Origin: Streptomyces sp. NBC_01244
Lineage (GTDB): Bacteria > Actinomycetota > Actinomycetes > Streptomycetales > Streptomycetaceae
Reading direction: 5' to 3'
DNA length: 64,000 nt
NCBI RefSeq assembly: GCF_035987325.1
Contig: NZ_CP108490.1
Location: 1 to 64,000, forward strand
Numbering within the stretch: the first letter of the stretch is position 1; every line of letters starts with the position of its first letter. A model generated the notes under the pieces. It saw nothing but the letters and a program-made list of their open reading frames with translations, did not search any database and was not told where the DNA came from. The position numbers were made by a program, and so were the translations under genes. Positions 17,212-27,019 of this stretch are shown here, piece after piece.

Positions 17212-18110
17212 ACGGGCCGGAGCAGCTGGAGCTGATGGAGCCCGGCGCCGGAGACTGGTGCCAGCGATGGGAGAATCGGATGCCGTCGTGGAAGAGGACG
17301 CGGGACGGCGGCTTCGATCCGGGGCTGCACCGGGTAGTGCGGATCCCCGAGGCGGCCGCCAAGAGCTTCACGGTCACCCATCATTACAGTGCCAGCTGGC
17401 CTGTCGTGCGCTTCGCGTACGGGATCCAGCGCCGGGACCAGGAGCCCGGGCCCGGGGAGCCCGACGGCGGGCGGCTGGTCGGGGTGCTCGCCTTCGGGGT
17501 CCCGATGAACATCGCCGTTCTTCATAATGCCTTCCCGGGCCTCACCCCGGTACGCGAAGCCCTTGAGTTGTCGCGCATGGTGCTCCGGGACTCCGTTGCT
17601 TCAAACGGCGAGTCGTGGGCCTGTGCGGCCGCGATGGCGCTCGCCGCCGCCGAGGGGATCCGCGGGATCGTCGCCCACGCCGACCCCGTCCCCCGCACCC
17701 GGATGACCCCTGGCGGTCCCGTCCAGGTCTCTCCCGGCCACATCGGCCACGTGTACGGCGCCGGGCAGGGCTTCGCCTACCTGGGCCTCACCCGGGCCCG
17801 GCGCCAGATCGTGCTGCCCGACGCCACGGTGCTGACCGATCGCGCGGCCGGCAAGGTGCGCCGCGACGAGGTCGGACGGGCGTCGGTTCAGCGGCGTCTC
17901 ACCGGTCTTGGCGCCGTCCCGCGGCAGGAAGGCGAGGACGGCGCCCGGTGGCTCGCCGCGGCGCTGGAGGCGATCGGCGCCACGACGGTGGCCCACGGCG
18001 GCTGCCACCGCTACGCGCGCGCCATCGGCCCCGGCCGCACCCGTGTCCGCCTCGGCGGCACCGCCTACCCCGCCCCCCGGGCACAGTCCTCCGCCACCAC
18101 GACGGAGTAG
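17208..18110 (+). CDS. Mom-like (GNAT-fold) DNA-modification protein, putative
   Basis: A 300-residue protein. The region FTVTHHYSASWP (about residues 46-57), followed by GRLVGVLAFGVP and the helix LELSRMVLRDS, resembles the Mom/XF1762 group. Mom of phage Mu has a GNAT fold and modifies adenine in DNA to evade restriction. GHIGHVYGAGQGFAYLG later in the chain fits the C-terminal part of that fold. GTG start overlaps the PP-loop gene's stop. The assignment is from remembered motifs; an RNA or other target is possible. Confidence 0.55.
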   Translation: MNGPEQLELMEPGAGDWCQRWENRMPSWKRTRDGGFDPGLHRVVRIPEAAAKSFTVTHHYSASWPVVRFAYGIQRRDQEPGPGEPDGGRLVGVLAFGVPMNIAVLHNAFPGLTPVREALELSRMVLRDSVASNGESWACAAAMALAAAEGIRGIVAHADPVPRTRMTPGGPVQVSPGHIGHVYGAGQGFAYLGLTRARRQIVLPDATVLTDRAAGKVRRDEVGRASVQRRLTGLGAVPRQEGEDGARWLAAALEAIGATTVAHGGCHRYARAIGPGRTRVRLGGTAYPAPRAQSSATTTE

Positions 18111-18244
18111 TCGGCGGCCACGGCGCCGCCATCGACCGCCTCGTCGCCTCCCGGCTCGTCCGCCGGGGCCCCGACGGCGTCAAAACCCTTACCGAGGACG
18201 GATGGGCCCTCTACAGGGAGCTGGTCCGCGACACCTCCGCCTGA
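18111..18244 (+). pseudogene. Winged-helix-like fragment
   Basis: A frame ending at TGA 18242-18244 encodes AAIDRLVASRLVRRGPDG followed by VKTLTEDGWALYRELV, the look of a small winged-helix C-terminus. No start codon is present, so it is probably a remnant. Confidence 0.35.
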
Positions 18245-18330
18245 CCCGCTACCCCGTCGGCAGGTTCGCCCGGCGCGTAGCAACAGCCGCGCTCCAGGGC
18301 AAAGTTCGGCCGCGTGGGCTGATGCCCCGG

Positions 18331-18402
18331 TTGGCTTCCCTCTGGACATCAGGTAGAATAGTCAATGTCGCACAGGGGAGGGCAAGCCTCGGCGTGACCA
18401 CC
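18331..18402 (+). promoter_or_regulatory. Promoter-leader module 4
   Basis: TTGGCT, 17-bp spacer, TAGAAT (18354-18359), GTCG at 18367, GGGG / loop AGGGCAAG / CCTC (18375-18390). 62 nt from GTCG to the GTG at 18429. Confidence 0.75.
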
Positions 18403-18428
18403 ACGACCACCATCCAGGGGGGAATCCC

Positions 18429-19655
18429 GTGCCTGAACAGACCTACTTCCAGGTCCCCGAGGGGCAGCCCGTCGTCGCCAACCTCGGCATGGGCGTCGAC
18501 AGCTCGGCCATCGTCACCCGCTGGCTGCTCGAACCCCAGAGCCGCGGCTTCGACCTCGACCAGCTGACGATCCTGATCGCCAGCGTGGGCGAGGAGTACC
18601 AGCGGACCAAGGACGCCATGGAGCAGTGCCTGTTCCCGCTCATTGCTCGCCACCGGGTCAGGACTGTCCAGGTGGCGCGAGCGGGCCAGAGTGTGAAAGA
18701 GGGGTACGTCGTCCTGGATGACACCCGCACTCCGACCCGCCTGGTCACCGAGGTGCCCGTGACGCTCGGCGGCCGCATGCTCGACGTCGGAACGGTTCCT
18801 CAGGTCAGCTCCACGCTCAGAGCGTGCAGCGACTGGATCAAGCATCTGCCGCTTGACTCCTGGCTGGCCGACCACGTCGGCCACGCGCCCTTTGTCCACT
18901 GCATCGGCTACAGCGCCGAGGAAGTCCGCCGCGCACAGCGGGACCTCGACGGCAACAAGGGGCACCGGCGCCCGGACTTCCCCCTCGTGCGATGGAACTG
19001 GGACAGGCGGACCGCTTCGGACTACCTGCTGGCCGCGCACGGAAGAGAGTTTTCCCGCTCCTCGTGCTATTTCTGCCCATTTCAGCATTCGCTCGCCGGT
19101 CGGGAGACCCTCGCCGCCAGCTGGCGGGCGGAGCCGGAGGCGGCCCTGCGGGCCCTGCTGATCGAGCACAACGCGCTCGTGATGAACCCCAACGCCAAGC
19201 TGTTCGGCCGCCACGCCGCTCACGAGTTCGTGCGCGACGCCGGCCTTCACGAAATCCTCAACCGCCACCACGACCGGCTCGCGCACCTCGACTGGAGCGT
19301 CTACGAGGTGCGCCGCGTCTACCACGCCCGCAAGGGCGACCCCAACGTCAAGGGACACGCGTACCGGAGCGTCGAACCTCTGGAGACCGGCTCCCGCACC
19401 GCGATGACGGCCCTCCTGTCCGACCTGGCCGCCGAGTACGGCGGCACCGTCGAAGTCGACGAGCACGGCATCGCCCGAGCATGCCTGCGCAAGGCCGGCA
19501 CCTCCTACCCGACCGCCGAACACGCCCTGGCCGTCGGCCCGGCCCTGGCCCCGGCCAAGGAACGCGAGACCTTCAACGCGGTCTTCGCCGAGGTCACCCA
19601 AGGCGCCACCTCCATAGCCGCCCGCCGAAAGCAGGCCCTCGCGACAGCCGCATGA
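18429..19655 (+). CDS. PP-loop ATPase / PAPS-reductase superfamily protein
   Basis: A 408-residue adenine-nucleotide alpha-hydrolase. The nucleotide loop is NLGMGVDSSAIVTRW (about residues 18-32), with the SGG signature modified to GMGVDSS. SSCYFCPFQH (about 215) is a likely metal or redox site. The long C-terminal half is unassigned. Own promoter-leader module. With the PP-loop gene at 16450 and the Mom-like gene between, it suggests a nucleic-acid or small-molecule modification pathway. Confidence 0.75.
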   Translation: MPEQTYFQVPEGQPVVANLGMGVDSSAIVTRWLLEPQSRGFDLDQLTILIASVGEEYQRTKDAMEQCLFPLIARHRVRTVQVARAGQSVKEGYVVLDDTRTPTRLVTEVPVTLGGRMLDVGTVPQVSSTLRACSDWIKHLPLDSWLADHVGHAPFVHCIGYSAEEVRRAQRDLDGNKGHRRPDFPLVRWNWDRRTASDYLLAAHGREFSRSSCYFCPFQHSLAGRETLAASWRAEPEAALRALLIEHNALVMNPNAKLFGRHAAHEFVRDAGLHEILNRHHDRLAHLDWSVYEVRRVYHARKGDPNVKGHAYRSVEPLETGSRTAMTALLSDLAAEYGGTVEVDEHGIARACLRKAGTSYPTAEHALAVGPALAPAKERETFNAVFAEVTQGATSIAARRKQALATAA

Positions 19656-19713
19656 CCCCCAGGGGCGGCCTCCCGCCGCCCCTCCGTCCTCACCCAGAAG
19701 GAGCCTCACCCCC

Positions 19714-19971
19714 GTGACCCGCCACACCGCCCCGCTGCGCGCCCACCACGACGACCCCGGGAACACCGTCTGCCCACCAGGCCACCGCTACACGAGCAGC
19801 GGCAAGCCGCTCACCCCAGGCTGCCCTGGCCGGGCCTACCACGAGGCCACGTGCAGCTGCGGCACGTTTACCTGCCGGGCCGGCGCGAAGACCTACGTCG
19901 ACGAGCAGCGCAAGCGTCACCTCCTGGCCCACCGGCAGCCCGGCGGTCCGGCCTCGGGAGGATCGCGATGA
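19714..19971 (+). CDS. Small Cys/His-rich protein (85 aa)
   Basis: An 85-residue product with a likely zinc-binding set: VCPPGHRYT, PGCPGRAYHE, CSCGTFTCRAG and a later histidine. GTG start with GAAGGAG upstream. Overlaps the next gene by ATGA, so the two are coupled. Function unknown. Confidence 0.6.
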   Translation: MTRHTAPLRAHHDDPGNTVCPPGHRYTSSGKPLTPGCPGRAYHEATCSCGTFTCRAGAKTYVDEQRKRHLLAHRQPGGPASGGSR

Positions 19972-20537
19972 GCTTTTCCCCGTTCGGGCGCGGTGCGGAC
20001 AGCGCCCTCCCGCAGGAGGGAACCCCCGCTTACTGGCGGCTCGTGACGCGCGCCGGCGCGGCCTTCGTTGACGCCGCGCGATCTGGGCTGGTGAACAGGC
20101 AGGCCGTCGGAACCGTTTCCGCCCTCCAGGCCCGGTACCCGCAGGGGGCCCTGGACCTGGCGGTCACCGTCCTCGCCGACGTGCTGGTGCGCTGCCCGGC
20201 GCATCAGCGGACCAAGGAGGGGCTGCCGGACCTGGACCGTCTCGTGCCGGCCAGGCCCGATGCCCTCACTGTGCTCGAGGCGGCGTCGAAGTCGAACGCC
20301 TTCTTCGGCCGCGGCATCGCGACGGCGGCCGACATCACGGGCATCGAGGAGCAGGTCCGGGCCCACGACCGAACCCTTGATCTCGTGACGGCTGCCTGGA
20401 GGGTGGCCTCCTCAGCACCCGACCTGGAGTCGATACGGTCGGAGATCCGGTCCTCGCTCACTCCCCTGGCCGCCGACGCCCTGGCCGTGGCCGCCGCTCT
20501 CACCGTCGCCACCACCGCGGCCGTCCACCTCGCCTGA
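19968..20537 (+). CDS. Hypothetical protein (189 aa)
   Basis: Alanine-rich, largely helical protein with the N-terminus MSFSPFGRGADSAL; no known motif. ATG overlaps the stop of the upstream Cys-rich gene; GGGAGG at 19956-19961 supports this start over longer frames. Confidence 0.6.
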   Translation: MSFSPFGRGADSALPQEGTPAYWRLVTRAGAAFVDAARSGLVNRQAVGTVSALQARYPQGALDLAVTVLADVLVRCPAHQRTKEGLPDLDRLVPARPDALTVLEAASKSNAFFGRGIATAADITGIEEQVRAHDRTLDLVTAAWRVASSAPDLESIRSEIRSSLTPLAADALAVAAALTVATTAAVHLA

Positions 20538-20612
20538 CGGCATACGGCAGCACCGCAAACCAATAGGAGCCCTTCACCAGCGGAAATGCCCTCGAAGTAG
20601 ATCGGGGAGAGC

Positions 20613-20688
20613 TTGACGAACCCCCCCCCGATCGGGTAGATTGGTCAATGTCGGGAAAGGGAGGGCAAGCCCTGGATCGGCCGCCACA
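20613..20688 (+). promoter_or_regulatory. Promoter-leader module 5
   Basis: TTGACG (20613-20618), 18-bp spacer, TAGATT (20637-20642), GTCGG at 20650, AGGG / loop AGGGCAAG / CCCT (20658-20673). 61 nt to a GTG at 20711, not to the nuclease ATG, which points to the mini-ORF as the first cistron. Confidence 0.78.
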
Positions 20689-20710
20689 AAACCACTTCGA
20701 AGGACTCCAC

Positions 20711-20791
20711 GTGACCATACGAACCGTGGCCGCCCCCGGCGCGCAGCCGGGGCCCGCCCCCACTCCCCCGCACCCAGGCTCAGCTCCATGA
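20711..20791 (+). CDS. 26-codon ORF coupled to nuclease gene
   Basis: GTG with GAAGGAC upstream, 26 codons rich in Pro and Ala, TGA overlapping the nuclease ATG (ATGA at 20788). Its start lies at the standard leader distance, the best argument that it is translated. Confidence 0.5.
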   Translation: MTIRTVAAPGAQPGPAPTPPHPGSAP

Positions 20792-21636
20792 CCGATCCCC
20801 GGCAGGCCATCGCCACCGATCAGGGCCGCTACTACGAGGACCCGCAAGGCGGCCCCGACCTCATTTCCGTGACGAACGTCCTGGACCACTCCGTCGCCAA
20901 ACCCATCCTCGTTCCCTGGGCCTCCAAGGTCGTCGCGAATTACGTCATGGGCAACCTGCCGCGCGTCGTCGCCCAGGCCCGTACCGACCCCGACGGAATT
21001 CTCAAGGAGCTCAAGAAGCAACCGGTCCTCGTACGCGACACCGCCGCCGACCGGGGTTCGCGCGTCCACAAGCGAGCCGAGGACCACCTCCTGCACAAGC
21101 CCGTCCCGGACGAAGAGGAACCCGACGTCCGGCCCTACTTCACCCAGTTCTTGAGGTTCCTCGATATCTGGGGGGTGGACCCCGACCGGGACCTGGAGGC
21201 AGCCGAGGCGACCGTCGCCCACCGGCGCCTGGGATACGCCGGAACCATGGACATGCTGCTCCACCTGCCCACAGGCCCCACCCCACGGCGCCGCCGTCAG
21301 CTCTGGCTGATCGACATCAAAACCTCTGAGACGCAGGCGTCCACGAACGTGTGGCCCGAGTACGACATGCAGCTCGCGGCCTACCGGTACGCCCCCGTCA
21401 TCTGGGCCCCCGACGGTACGGACATCCCCATGCCCCGGGTCGCCGGGGCCGCGATCCTCAACCTGCGGCGCCGCCGCGTCAACCTCGTGCCGATGAACGC
21501 GAACCGGGCGTCCTTCGCCAGCTTCTGCTCCGCGCTCACCGTCGCCAAGCACCTCCAGCTCACCGCGAAGACGAAGTTCCGCCCGCTCACCCCGCCCGCC
21601 GACCCTGACCCCACGACCCTGAGGAGCGCTGCCTGA
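20788..21636 (+). CDS. PD-(D/E)XK nuclease (RecB/exonuclease-like)
   Basis: A 282-residue nuclease of the RecB-like/PDDEXK_1 type found in actinophages and plasmids. Motifs: LGYAGTMDML (catalytic Asp, about 153), WLIDIKTSET (D-I-K core, about 174-176), then the QxxxY-like MQLAAYRYAP. The N-terminal DRGSRVHKRAEDH fits the H-containing motif I. Likely processes DNA ends for recombination or replication. The next gene starts within its stop (TGATG). Confidence 0.85.
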   Translation: MTDPRQAIATDQGRYYEDPQGGPDLISVTNVLDHSVAKPILVPWASKVVANYVMGNLPRVVAQARTDPDGILKELKKQPVLVRDTAADRGSRVHKRAEDHLLHKPVPDEEEPDVRPYFTQFLRFLDIWGVDPDRDLEAAEATVAHRRLGYAGTMDMLLHLPTGPTPRRRRQLWLIDIKTSETQASTNVWPEYDMQLAAYRYAPVIWAPDGTDIPMPRVAGAAILNLRRRRVNLVPMNANRASFASFCSALTVAKHLQLTAKTKFRPLTPPADPDPTTLRSAA

Positions 21637-22790
21637 TGGCCGGACGAATCCTGAACCTCCAGCGGCAGGCCGCCGAACTCGGGCGGCTGCGCACCGGATG
21701 GAGCGTGCCCACCGACAAGGGCCGAAACCGGCCCGTGAAGTCCCAGACCTGGATCGTCTCCAGCCACGACCGCACCCGGGTGCAGGCCGCCGCCGACCTG
21801 TGGGGCGGCACGGTCGAGCGCTGGTCGCCGCAGGGGAACAACCCCGACCAGTGGAGGGTGATCACCGAAGCCCAGAGCATCGAAGCGCTCTTCCCGCCCG
21901 GCGACCCACTCTCGCAGTACAACGAGAAGTGGGGCGGCGGCGGCTGCGAGCGACGCTGCGACGGCATCACCGAGAAGCTGTCCAAGAAGCCGTGCGTCTG
22001 CCTCGACCGGCACGGAGAGAACTGGTACCTCCTCGGGCCCACGCAGGTGTGCCGGGCCACCAGCCGCATCAAGGTCATCCTCCCCGACCTCCCCGGCATC
22101 GGGGTGTGGCGAGCCGAGACGCACAGCTTCTACGCCGCGAACGAGTGGAGCGGCACCGTGGACATGGTCGTATCCGGCACCGGCGGCCGGGGAGTCATCC
22201 CCGTCGGCATGCGCATCGAGCAGCGCCAGCGCCTCGCCGACGGCAAGACCAAGAAGTTCCCCGTCGTGGTCGTCGAGGTCAGGGGCACCGTGCGCCAGGC
22301 CCTCACCGGAACGATCCCCGGGTCAGAGCTGAGCCCGCTGCCACCCGCGCACCTGGCCATCGAGCCGACCGGCCGGGACTACGCCGCCGAGGCCAGGAAG
22401 GCCCCCACGGCTGATGCCGCTGTCGCCGTCTACCGCGAAGCGGAGGCCGCCGGAGACATGACCGACGTCCTGAAGGCCCAGCTCATCGCCATCGGGAAGG
22501 AGAAGCGCGCCGCCGAGAAGGCCAACGCCTTCGTACCGAAGACACCGGATGTGAAGGTCGAGAACGCGGCGAACGACGCCGACGAGGAGCCCATCGACGC
22601 CGAGATCGTCGGCCCGGACGACCCCGAGGCCGTCTGGTTCGAGATCGTCACCGAAGCCGGGGAGCGCGGCTGGAACTCCGAACACCTCGCCGGGCAGTTC
22701 GCCGCCCGCCACGGAGGCCTCTCCCCCGACTCCGCCGACGCACCGCGACTGCGCGCCTTCCTGTCCGAACTCCGCGAGACCGCAGCTTGA
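21636..22790 (+). CDS. phiC31 gp3-like (recombination directionality factor-type) protein
   Basis: A 384-residue protein whose start (ILNLQRQAAELGRLRTGW) and cysteine cluster (GCERRCDGITEKLSKKPCVC) resemble the family containing the phiC31 recombination directionality factor gp3. It contains a long DNA-metabolism-like core and an acidic C-terminal third. Many homologues sit beside RecB-like nucleases on plasmids without a nearby serine integrase and may have other roles in replication or recombination; no serine integrase is seen in this window. Assignment from memory. Confidence 0.6.
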   Translation: MAGRILNLQRQAAELGRLRTGWSVPTDKGRNRPVKSQTWIVSSHDRTRVQAAADLWGGTVERWSPQGNNPDQWRVITEAQSIEALFPPGDPLSQYNEKWGGGGCERRCDGITEKLSKKPCVCLDRHGENWYLLGPTQVCRATSRIKVILPDLPGIGVWRAETHSFYAANEWSGTVDMVVSGTGGRGVIPVGMRIEQRQRLADGKTKKFPVVVVEVRGTVRQALTGTIPGSELSPLPPAHLAIEPTGRDYAAEARKAPTADAAVAVYREAEAAGDMTDVLKAQLIAIGKEKRAAEKANAFVPKTPDVKVENAANDADEEPIDAEIVGPDDPEAVWFEIVTEAGERGWNSEHLAGQFAARHGGLSPDSADAPRLRAFLSELRETAA

Positions 22791-22852
22791 TCACCGCCTC
22801 GTGCCACCGGACCGGCCGCCTGGCACCGATCAACCTCAACGAAGGACACGAC

Positions 22853-23452
22853 ATGACCACCAGCCTCGGGTACCGACTCGGCGCCCCCGACTGGGAGCAG
22901 CGCTCCCCGGTCCTGATCGGCACGGACACCGTGATCGGCGCGGTCTTCCGCTGGCATCGCGACTGGCTCGCCCTCACCAGCGAGGGCGAGCACAACCTTG
23001 GTCGTCCCGAGCAGGGCCGCCGCAGCGTGCCGAAGGCGGCCGCACTCGCGGCGGCCGGGCATGTGGCCGCCGAATACGCGGCCGGACGCATCACGGCCAT
23101 GACCTTGGCCGACGTCACAGCCGCCGTGCCGATGCTGGACGGCCCGGTGCCGCTGCTGCACCCGCGGATGCCGCAGAGCCCTCGCAACATCGAGGCCGCG
23201 GAGAAGGTCGCCGCCGCCCTGGCGTTGTACCGCTGGAAGCCGTACACGGGGTTCCCGGGCAGCGACAACCCGTGGTGGCAGGAGTGCGAGCTGTGCGGCT
23301 GGCAGGGCCCGCGTTACTGGTCCCACCAGCGCGGCCGCAACGGCGGGCTGCCCAGCACCCACCGGCACCCGGCGTCCGAGGAGTTCGGGGCGCCCGCTGG
23401 TTGCGTCGGTGACGCGAAGGTTCGCGAGGTGATCACCGCCTACCAGCATTAG
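22853..23452 (+). CDS. Hypothetical protein (199 aa) with C-terminal CxxC
   Basis: Unknown product. The C-terminal third contains WWQECELCGWQGPRYWSHQ, a single CxxC with histidines that may bind zinc. ATG with GAAGGAC upstream. Last gene of the nuclease operon, ending before a strong bidirectional hairpin. Confidence 0.65.
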   Translation: MTTSLGYRLGAPDWEQRSPVLIGTDTVIGAVFRWHRDWLALTSEGEHNLGRPEQGRRSVPKAAALAAAGHVAAEYAAGRITAMTLADVTAAVPMLDGPVPLLHPRMPQSPRNIEAAEKVAAALALYRWKPYTGFPGSDNPWWQECELCGWQGPRYWSHQRGRNGGLPSTHRHPASEEFGAPAGCVGDAKVREVITAYQH

Positions 23453-23468
23453 CCCCCATCCGAAGGCA

Positions 23469-23497
23469 GCCGGGCCCGGCCGAGCCCCGGGCCCGGC
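23469..23497. terminator. Bidirectional terminator hairpin
   Basis: GCCGGGCCCGG pairs perfectly with CCGGGCCCGGC across a 7-nt loop, between convergent genes ending at 23452 and 23552. Confidence 0.65.
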
Positions 23498-23551
23498 GCA
23501 GGATCTCGAACTCGGACTTCCCCGAAGGCGAAGACGGTCTTCAGAGCTGGC

Positions 23552-23842
23552 TCAGTACTCGCCCGGAACGCGAAGGGTCACCAGCCAGCGGCCCGGAGCC
23601 GTCTCCTCAGTTGCCGTCGCTGACGCGCCGCGCAGATCGTCCTCGTAGTCGTTGTCGATGTACGCGAGCAGACGCAGCTCGGCCTGCTCGGTGGAGTCGG
23701 CGAGGAGGGTGAAGTCGGCGACGGCGACCGGCCGGCCCTCGGTGCCCTCGGCAGGCCGCTCGATCCCCCGGTCGCCGAGCTTCTCGGCATCCCACCGGTT
23801 CTGGGGGACGGCTGGCAGGCTGGTCGGGTAGGTGGTCGGCAT
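23552..23842 (-). CDS. Hypothetical protein (96 aa)
   Basis: Small acidic protein with beta-rich alternation (VAVADFTLLADSTEQAELRL). No family recognised. ATG at 23840-23842 with GAGGAGC upstream. Confidence 0.6.
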   Translation of the reverse strand: MPTTYPTSLPAVPQNRWDAEKLGDRGIERPAEGTEGRPVAVADFTLLADSTEQAELRLLAYIDNDYEDDLRGASATATEETAPGRWLVTLRVPGEY

Positions 23843-23983
23843 GGTGCTCCTCGGTATCGGGGTGGGTCGGGCCGTAAGGCCCCAGGAGGCGGTTCGGGTT
23901 CTGCGCCGCATACCCGCGGCGACGACCACAGCGCGCACCGCGAATGCCCGCCGCCGGCCCTCTTCCCGCCCTAGGGTGGATTC

Positions 23984-24469
23984 ATGATTCCTGGTTTTGT
24001 ATCAGATCTGCGGAAACGGGTCGGCCCCGATCACCTGCTGTGGCTGCCGGGAGTCGTCGCAGCTGTCATCGACGAGGACCAGCGGGTGCTCTTGCAACGG
24101 CGATCTGCTGCGGACCAGCGGTGGACGCTGTTGAGCGGGATCCTTGAGCCCGGTGAAGATCCGGCCCCGGCGGTGGTGCGGGAGGTCGCGGAGGAGACCG
24201 GGGTGCGGGTCGTAGTGGAGCGACTGGTGGCGGTGACGAACTCCCCGCCAGTGCGGCACGGCAATGGGGACAGGGCCCAGTACTTCGAGGTCTTGTTCGC
24301 CTGCCGCCCGGCAGAGGCGGGGCAGGCGCCGCAGGTCTGTGATGACGAGTCCTACGAGGTCGGCTGGTTCCCGCTGGACGCCCTGCCGCCGATGACCGAG
24401 CGGATGCGGGAACTGATCGCTCTCGTCGAGAAGGGCGAGACCCAGGCCTGGTTCGTGCCGGCGCCGTGA
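23984..24469 (+). CDS. NUDIX hydrolase
   Basis: A 161-residue nucleoside-diphosphate-X hydrolase. The full NUDIX box is present: GILEPGEDPAPAVV then REVAEETGVRV (about residues 48-72), with the catalytic glutamates intact. The substrate is unknown. Stand-alone gene. Confidence 0.92.
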   Translation: MIPGFVSDLRKRVGPDHLLWLPGVVAAVIDEDQRVLLQRRSAADQRWTLLSGILEPGEDPAPAVVREVAEETGVRVVVERLVAVTNSPPVRHGNGDRAQYFEVLFACRPAEAGQAPQVCDDESYEVGWFPLDALPPMTERMRELIALVEKGETQAWFVPAP

Positions 24470-24559
24470 CAGCCGTAGTGGTCCCGCCCTTCCCGGTCGG
24501 GAGAGCGGGAGCATCCTGTCCCGTTGTCGGCGCCGGTTGGTGAGGACCATTGCCGGGGT

Positions 24560-25804
24560 TCAGGCCAGGGCTTGGCCGAGGAGGTCTTGGGGGCGACCGG
24601 TGAGCGTGCGGTGGAGGGTGGTGGCTCTGGTGCGGATGAGTCCTTCGCGGTAGGGGCCGGGGAGCTGGCCGAAGATCCTGGCCGCCATCTCGGCCGCGGC
24701 GCTGGGGTCTCCGTCGGCGCGCAGGCAGGCGGCGGTGTCCATGGCCAACAGCGCGCGGGTCATCACCGAGGGCGAGTCGGTCAGGGCGAGGGCCTGATCC
24801 TGAGCCTGGTAGGCGGCCGTCGTGTTGCCGAGCAGGGTGTACGCCTGGGACAGATGGACGAGGTGCTTCTGCTCGGGATAGCCGAACCAGGTGTCCGCGG
24901 TCGCGTCGCCGTCGAGGCGTTCGGCCAGGGCGCGGACGTCCTCAAGCGCGGCGGTGGCTCCGCGCTTGTCACCGAGGGCCGCCAGGGAACGGGCAGTGAC
25001 GGCGGCGGCGAGCGCGCCGGCCGCAGTGGGGGCGCGCCCGGCTTCCCGGCGGGCCTGGGCGGCGATCTTGGCGGCGGCCGCGGGGGCACCGTAGTTGAGC
25101 GGGACCATGGCCTGGCGGGCGAGGACCCAGGCAGTCATGCGGCGGTCACCGGATTCGCGGGCAGCCCTGGCGGCTGTGCTGAACCAGCCATGTGCGTCGG
25201 GCTGGTCACCGCGGTCGTGCTGGACGATGGCCACCAGCCCGGCGATGCCCGCAGCGGTCCGGGCAAGGTCGGCGCGCTCGCGTACGGGGTGGGGGCGGGC
25301 CAGGGCTTGGCCGAGGAGGGCAAGGTCTTGGCGCATCTCGGTGAGGACGGCGTCGGGTGACCGGCCGTGGTACCCGCCGCGGTGCCGCTCGAACGCGGCC
25401 TCCAGGTATTCGAGCTCCCCTTGGGCGGAGCCGGCCAGGGCACCGTCGATGCCCTCGCGGGCCTGCGCGATGCCGGGCAGCACGCTGGCACCGGCGGCCA
25501 CGACCGCCAGGCCGAAGTTGCGTCGCTTCACGTCGTTCTCCTTGTCGCTCTGGGCCTTTCGGTATCGCTGCGACGTGGCGATGGCCGCTCGCACTTGCTC
25601 GACGGTGATCCCGTAGACGGTGGCGATGGTGGAGTGCCAGTGCGGGACGGGAAAGCGCCGCTCCGTCTCCCACCGTTTGAGGTTCGCCTCATCAAACTGC
25701 CGGCCGTGCACCCGCGCGATCAGACCCCCCTGCTGTTCCCGGGTCCGGTCGGCGTCCTCGCGGATTGTCCGGAGTAAGACGCCGATCCCGCCTGGAGCCA
25801 CCAT
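24560..25804 (-). CDS. XRE-type regulator with TPR-like C-terminus
   Basis: A 414-residue regulator: N-terminal helix-turn-helix (GLIARVHGRQFDEANLKRW), a hydrophobic hinge VKRRNFGLAVVAAGASVL about residue 87 resembling a Tat motif, then repeated alpha-helical pairs of TPR type. Same architecture as 41663-43024. Start ATG 25802-25804. It is divergent from the epimerase/MurA-like operon and probably senses a small molecule or peptide and controls that operon. Confidence 0.8.
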   Translation of the reverse strand: MVAPGGIGVLLRTIREDADRTREQQGGLIARVHGRQFDEANLKRWETERRFPVPHWHSTIATVYGITVEQVRAAIATSQRYRKAQSDKENDVKRRNFGLAVVAAGASVLPGIAQAREGIDGALAGSAQGELEYLEAAFERHRGGYHGRSPDAVLTEMRQDLALLGQALARPHPVRERADLARTAAGIAGLVAIVQHDRGDQPDAHGWFSTAARAARESGDRRMTAWVLARQAMVPLNYGAPAAAAKIAAQARREAGRAPTAAGALAAAVTARSLAALGDKRGATAALEDVRALAERLDGDATADTWFGYPEQKHLVHLSQAYTLLGNTTAAYQAQDQALALTDSPSVMTRALLAMDTAACLRADGDPSAAAEMAARIFGQLPGPYREGLIRTRATTLHRTLTGRPQDLLGQALA

Positions 25805-25877
25805 GGCACGTCCCCTCTGCCTGCTGCCGGTGTGAGAGCCCATCCTGGCCCCCCAACCTGGTACCCCGCCCCGGAAT

Positions 25878-25912
25878 TGCACCCCTTGCTGGCACCCCCC
25901 TTGGGGTGTGCC
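25878..25912. promoter_or_regulatory. Repeat-containing operator candidate
   Basis: Two direct GCACCCC repeats (25879 and 25892), the second part of an imperfect inverted repeat (25891-25912). Located between the XRE-TPR regulator and the epimerase operon, where an operator is expected. Confidence 0.35.
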
Positions 25913-25923
25913 CACGCTGCACC

Positions 25924-26009
25924 ATGAGCGAACGCCGCCCGGTAACCGTGCCGGACCTCCTGCACCCGATCGCCGGGCGGCCTCTCCCTTCCCCTTCGCG
26001 GAGGCACCC

Positions 26010-26013
<4 letters not shown>
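25924..26013 (+). CDS. 29-codon ORF upstream of epimerase
   Basis: ATG, 29 codons, TGA overlapping the TTG start of the epimerase (TTGA). No clear SD upstream, so it could be leaderless or not translated. Reported because the overlap matches the coupled mini-ORFs at 16400 and 20711. Confidence 0.35.
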
Positions 26014-26909
<896 letters not shown>

Positions 26910-27019
26910 CTCGGCTGGTGAACGCCACGAACTAGCCCCCGTGCTGCTCGCGGCCCCGCGCTCCGGCCGGGGCCGCGAGCAGTACTCCGTCACGCCCCAC
27001 ACCACCGGGGAAGGAACCC

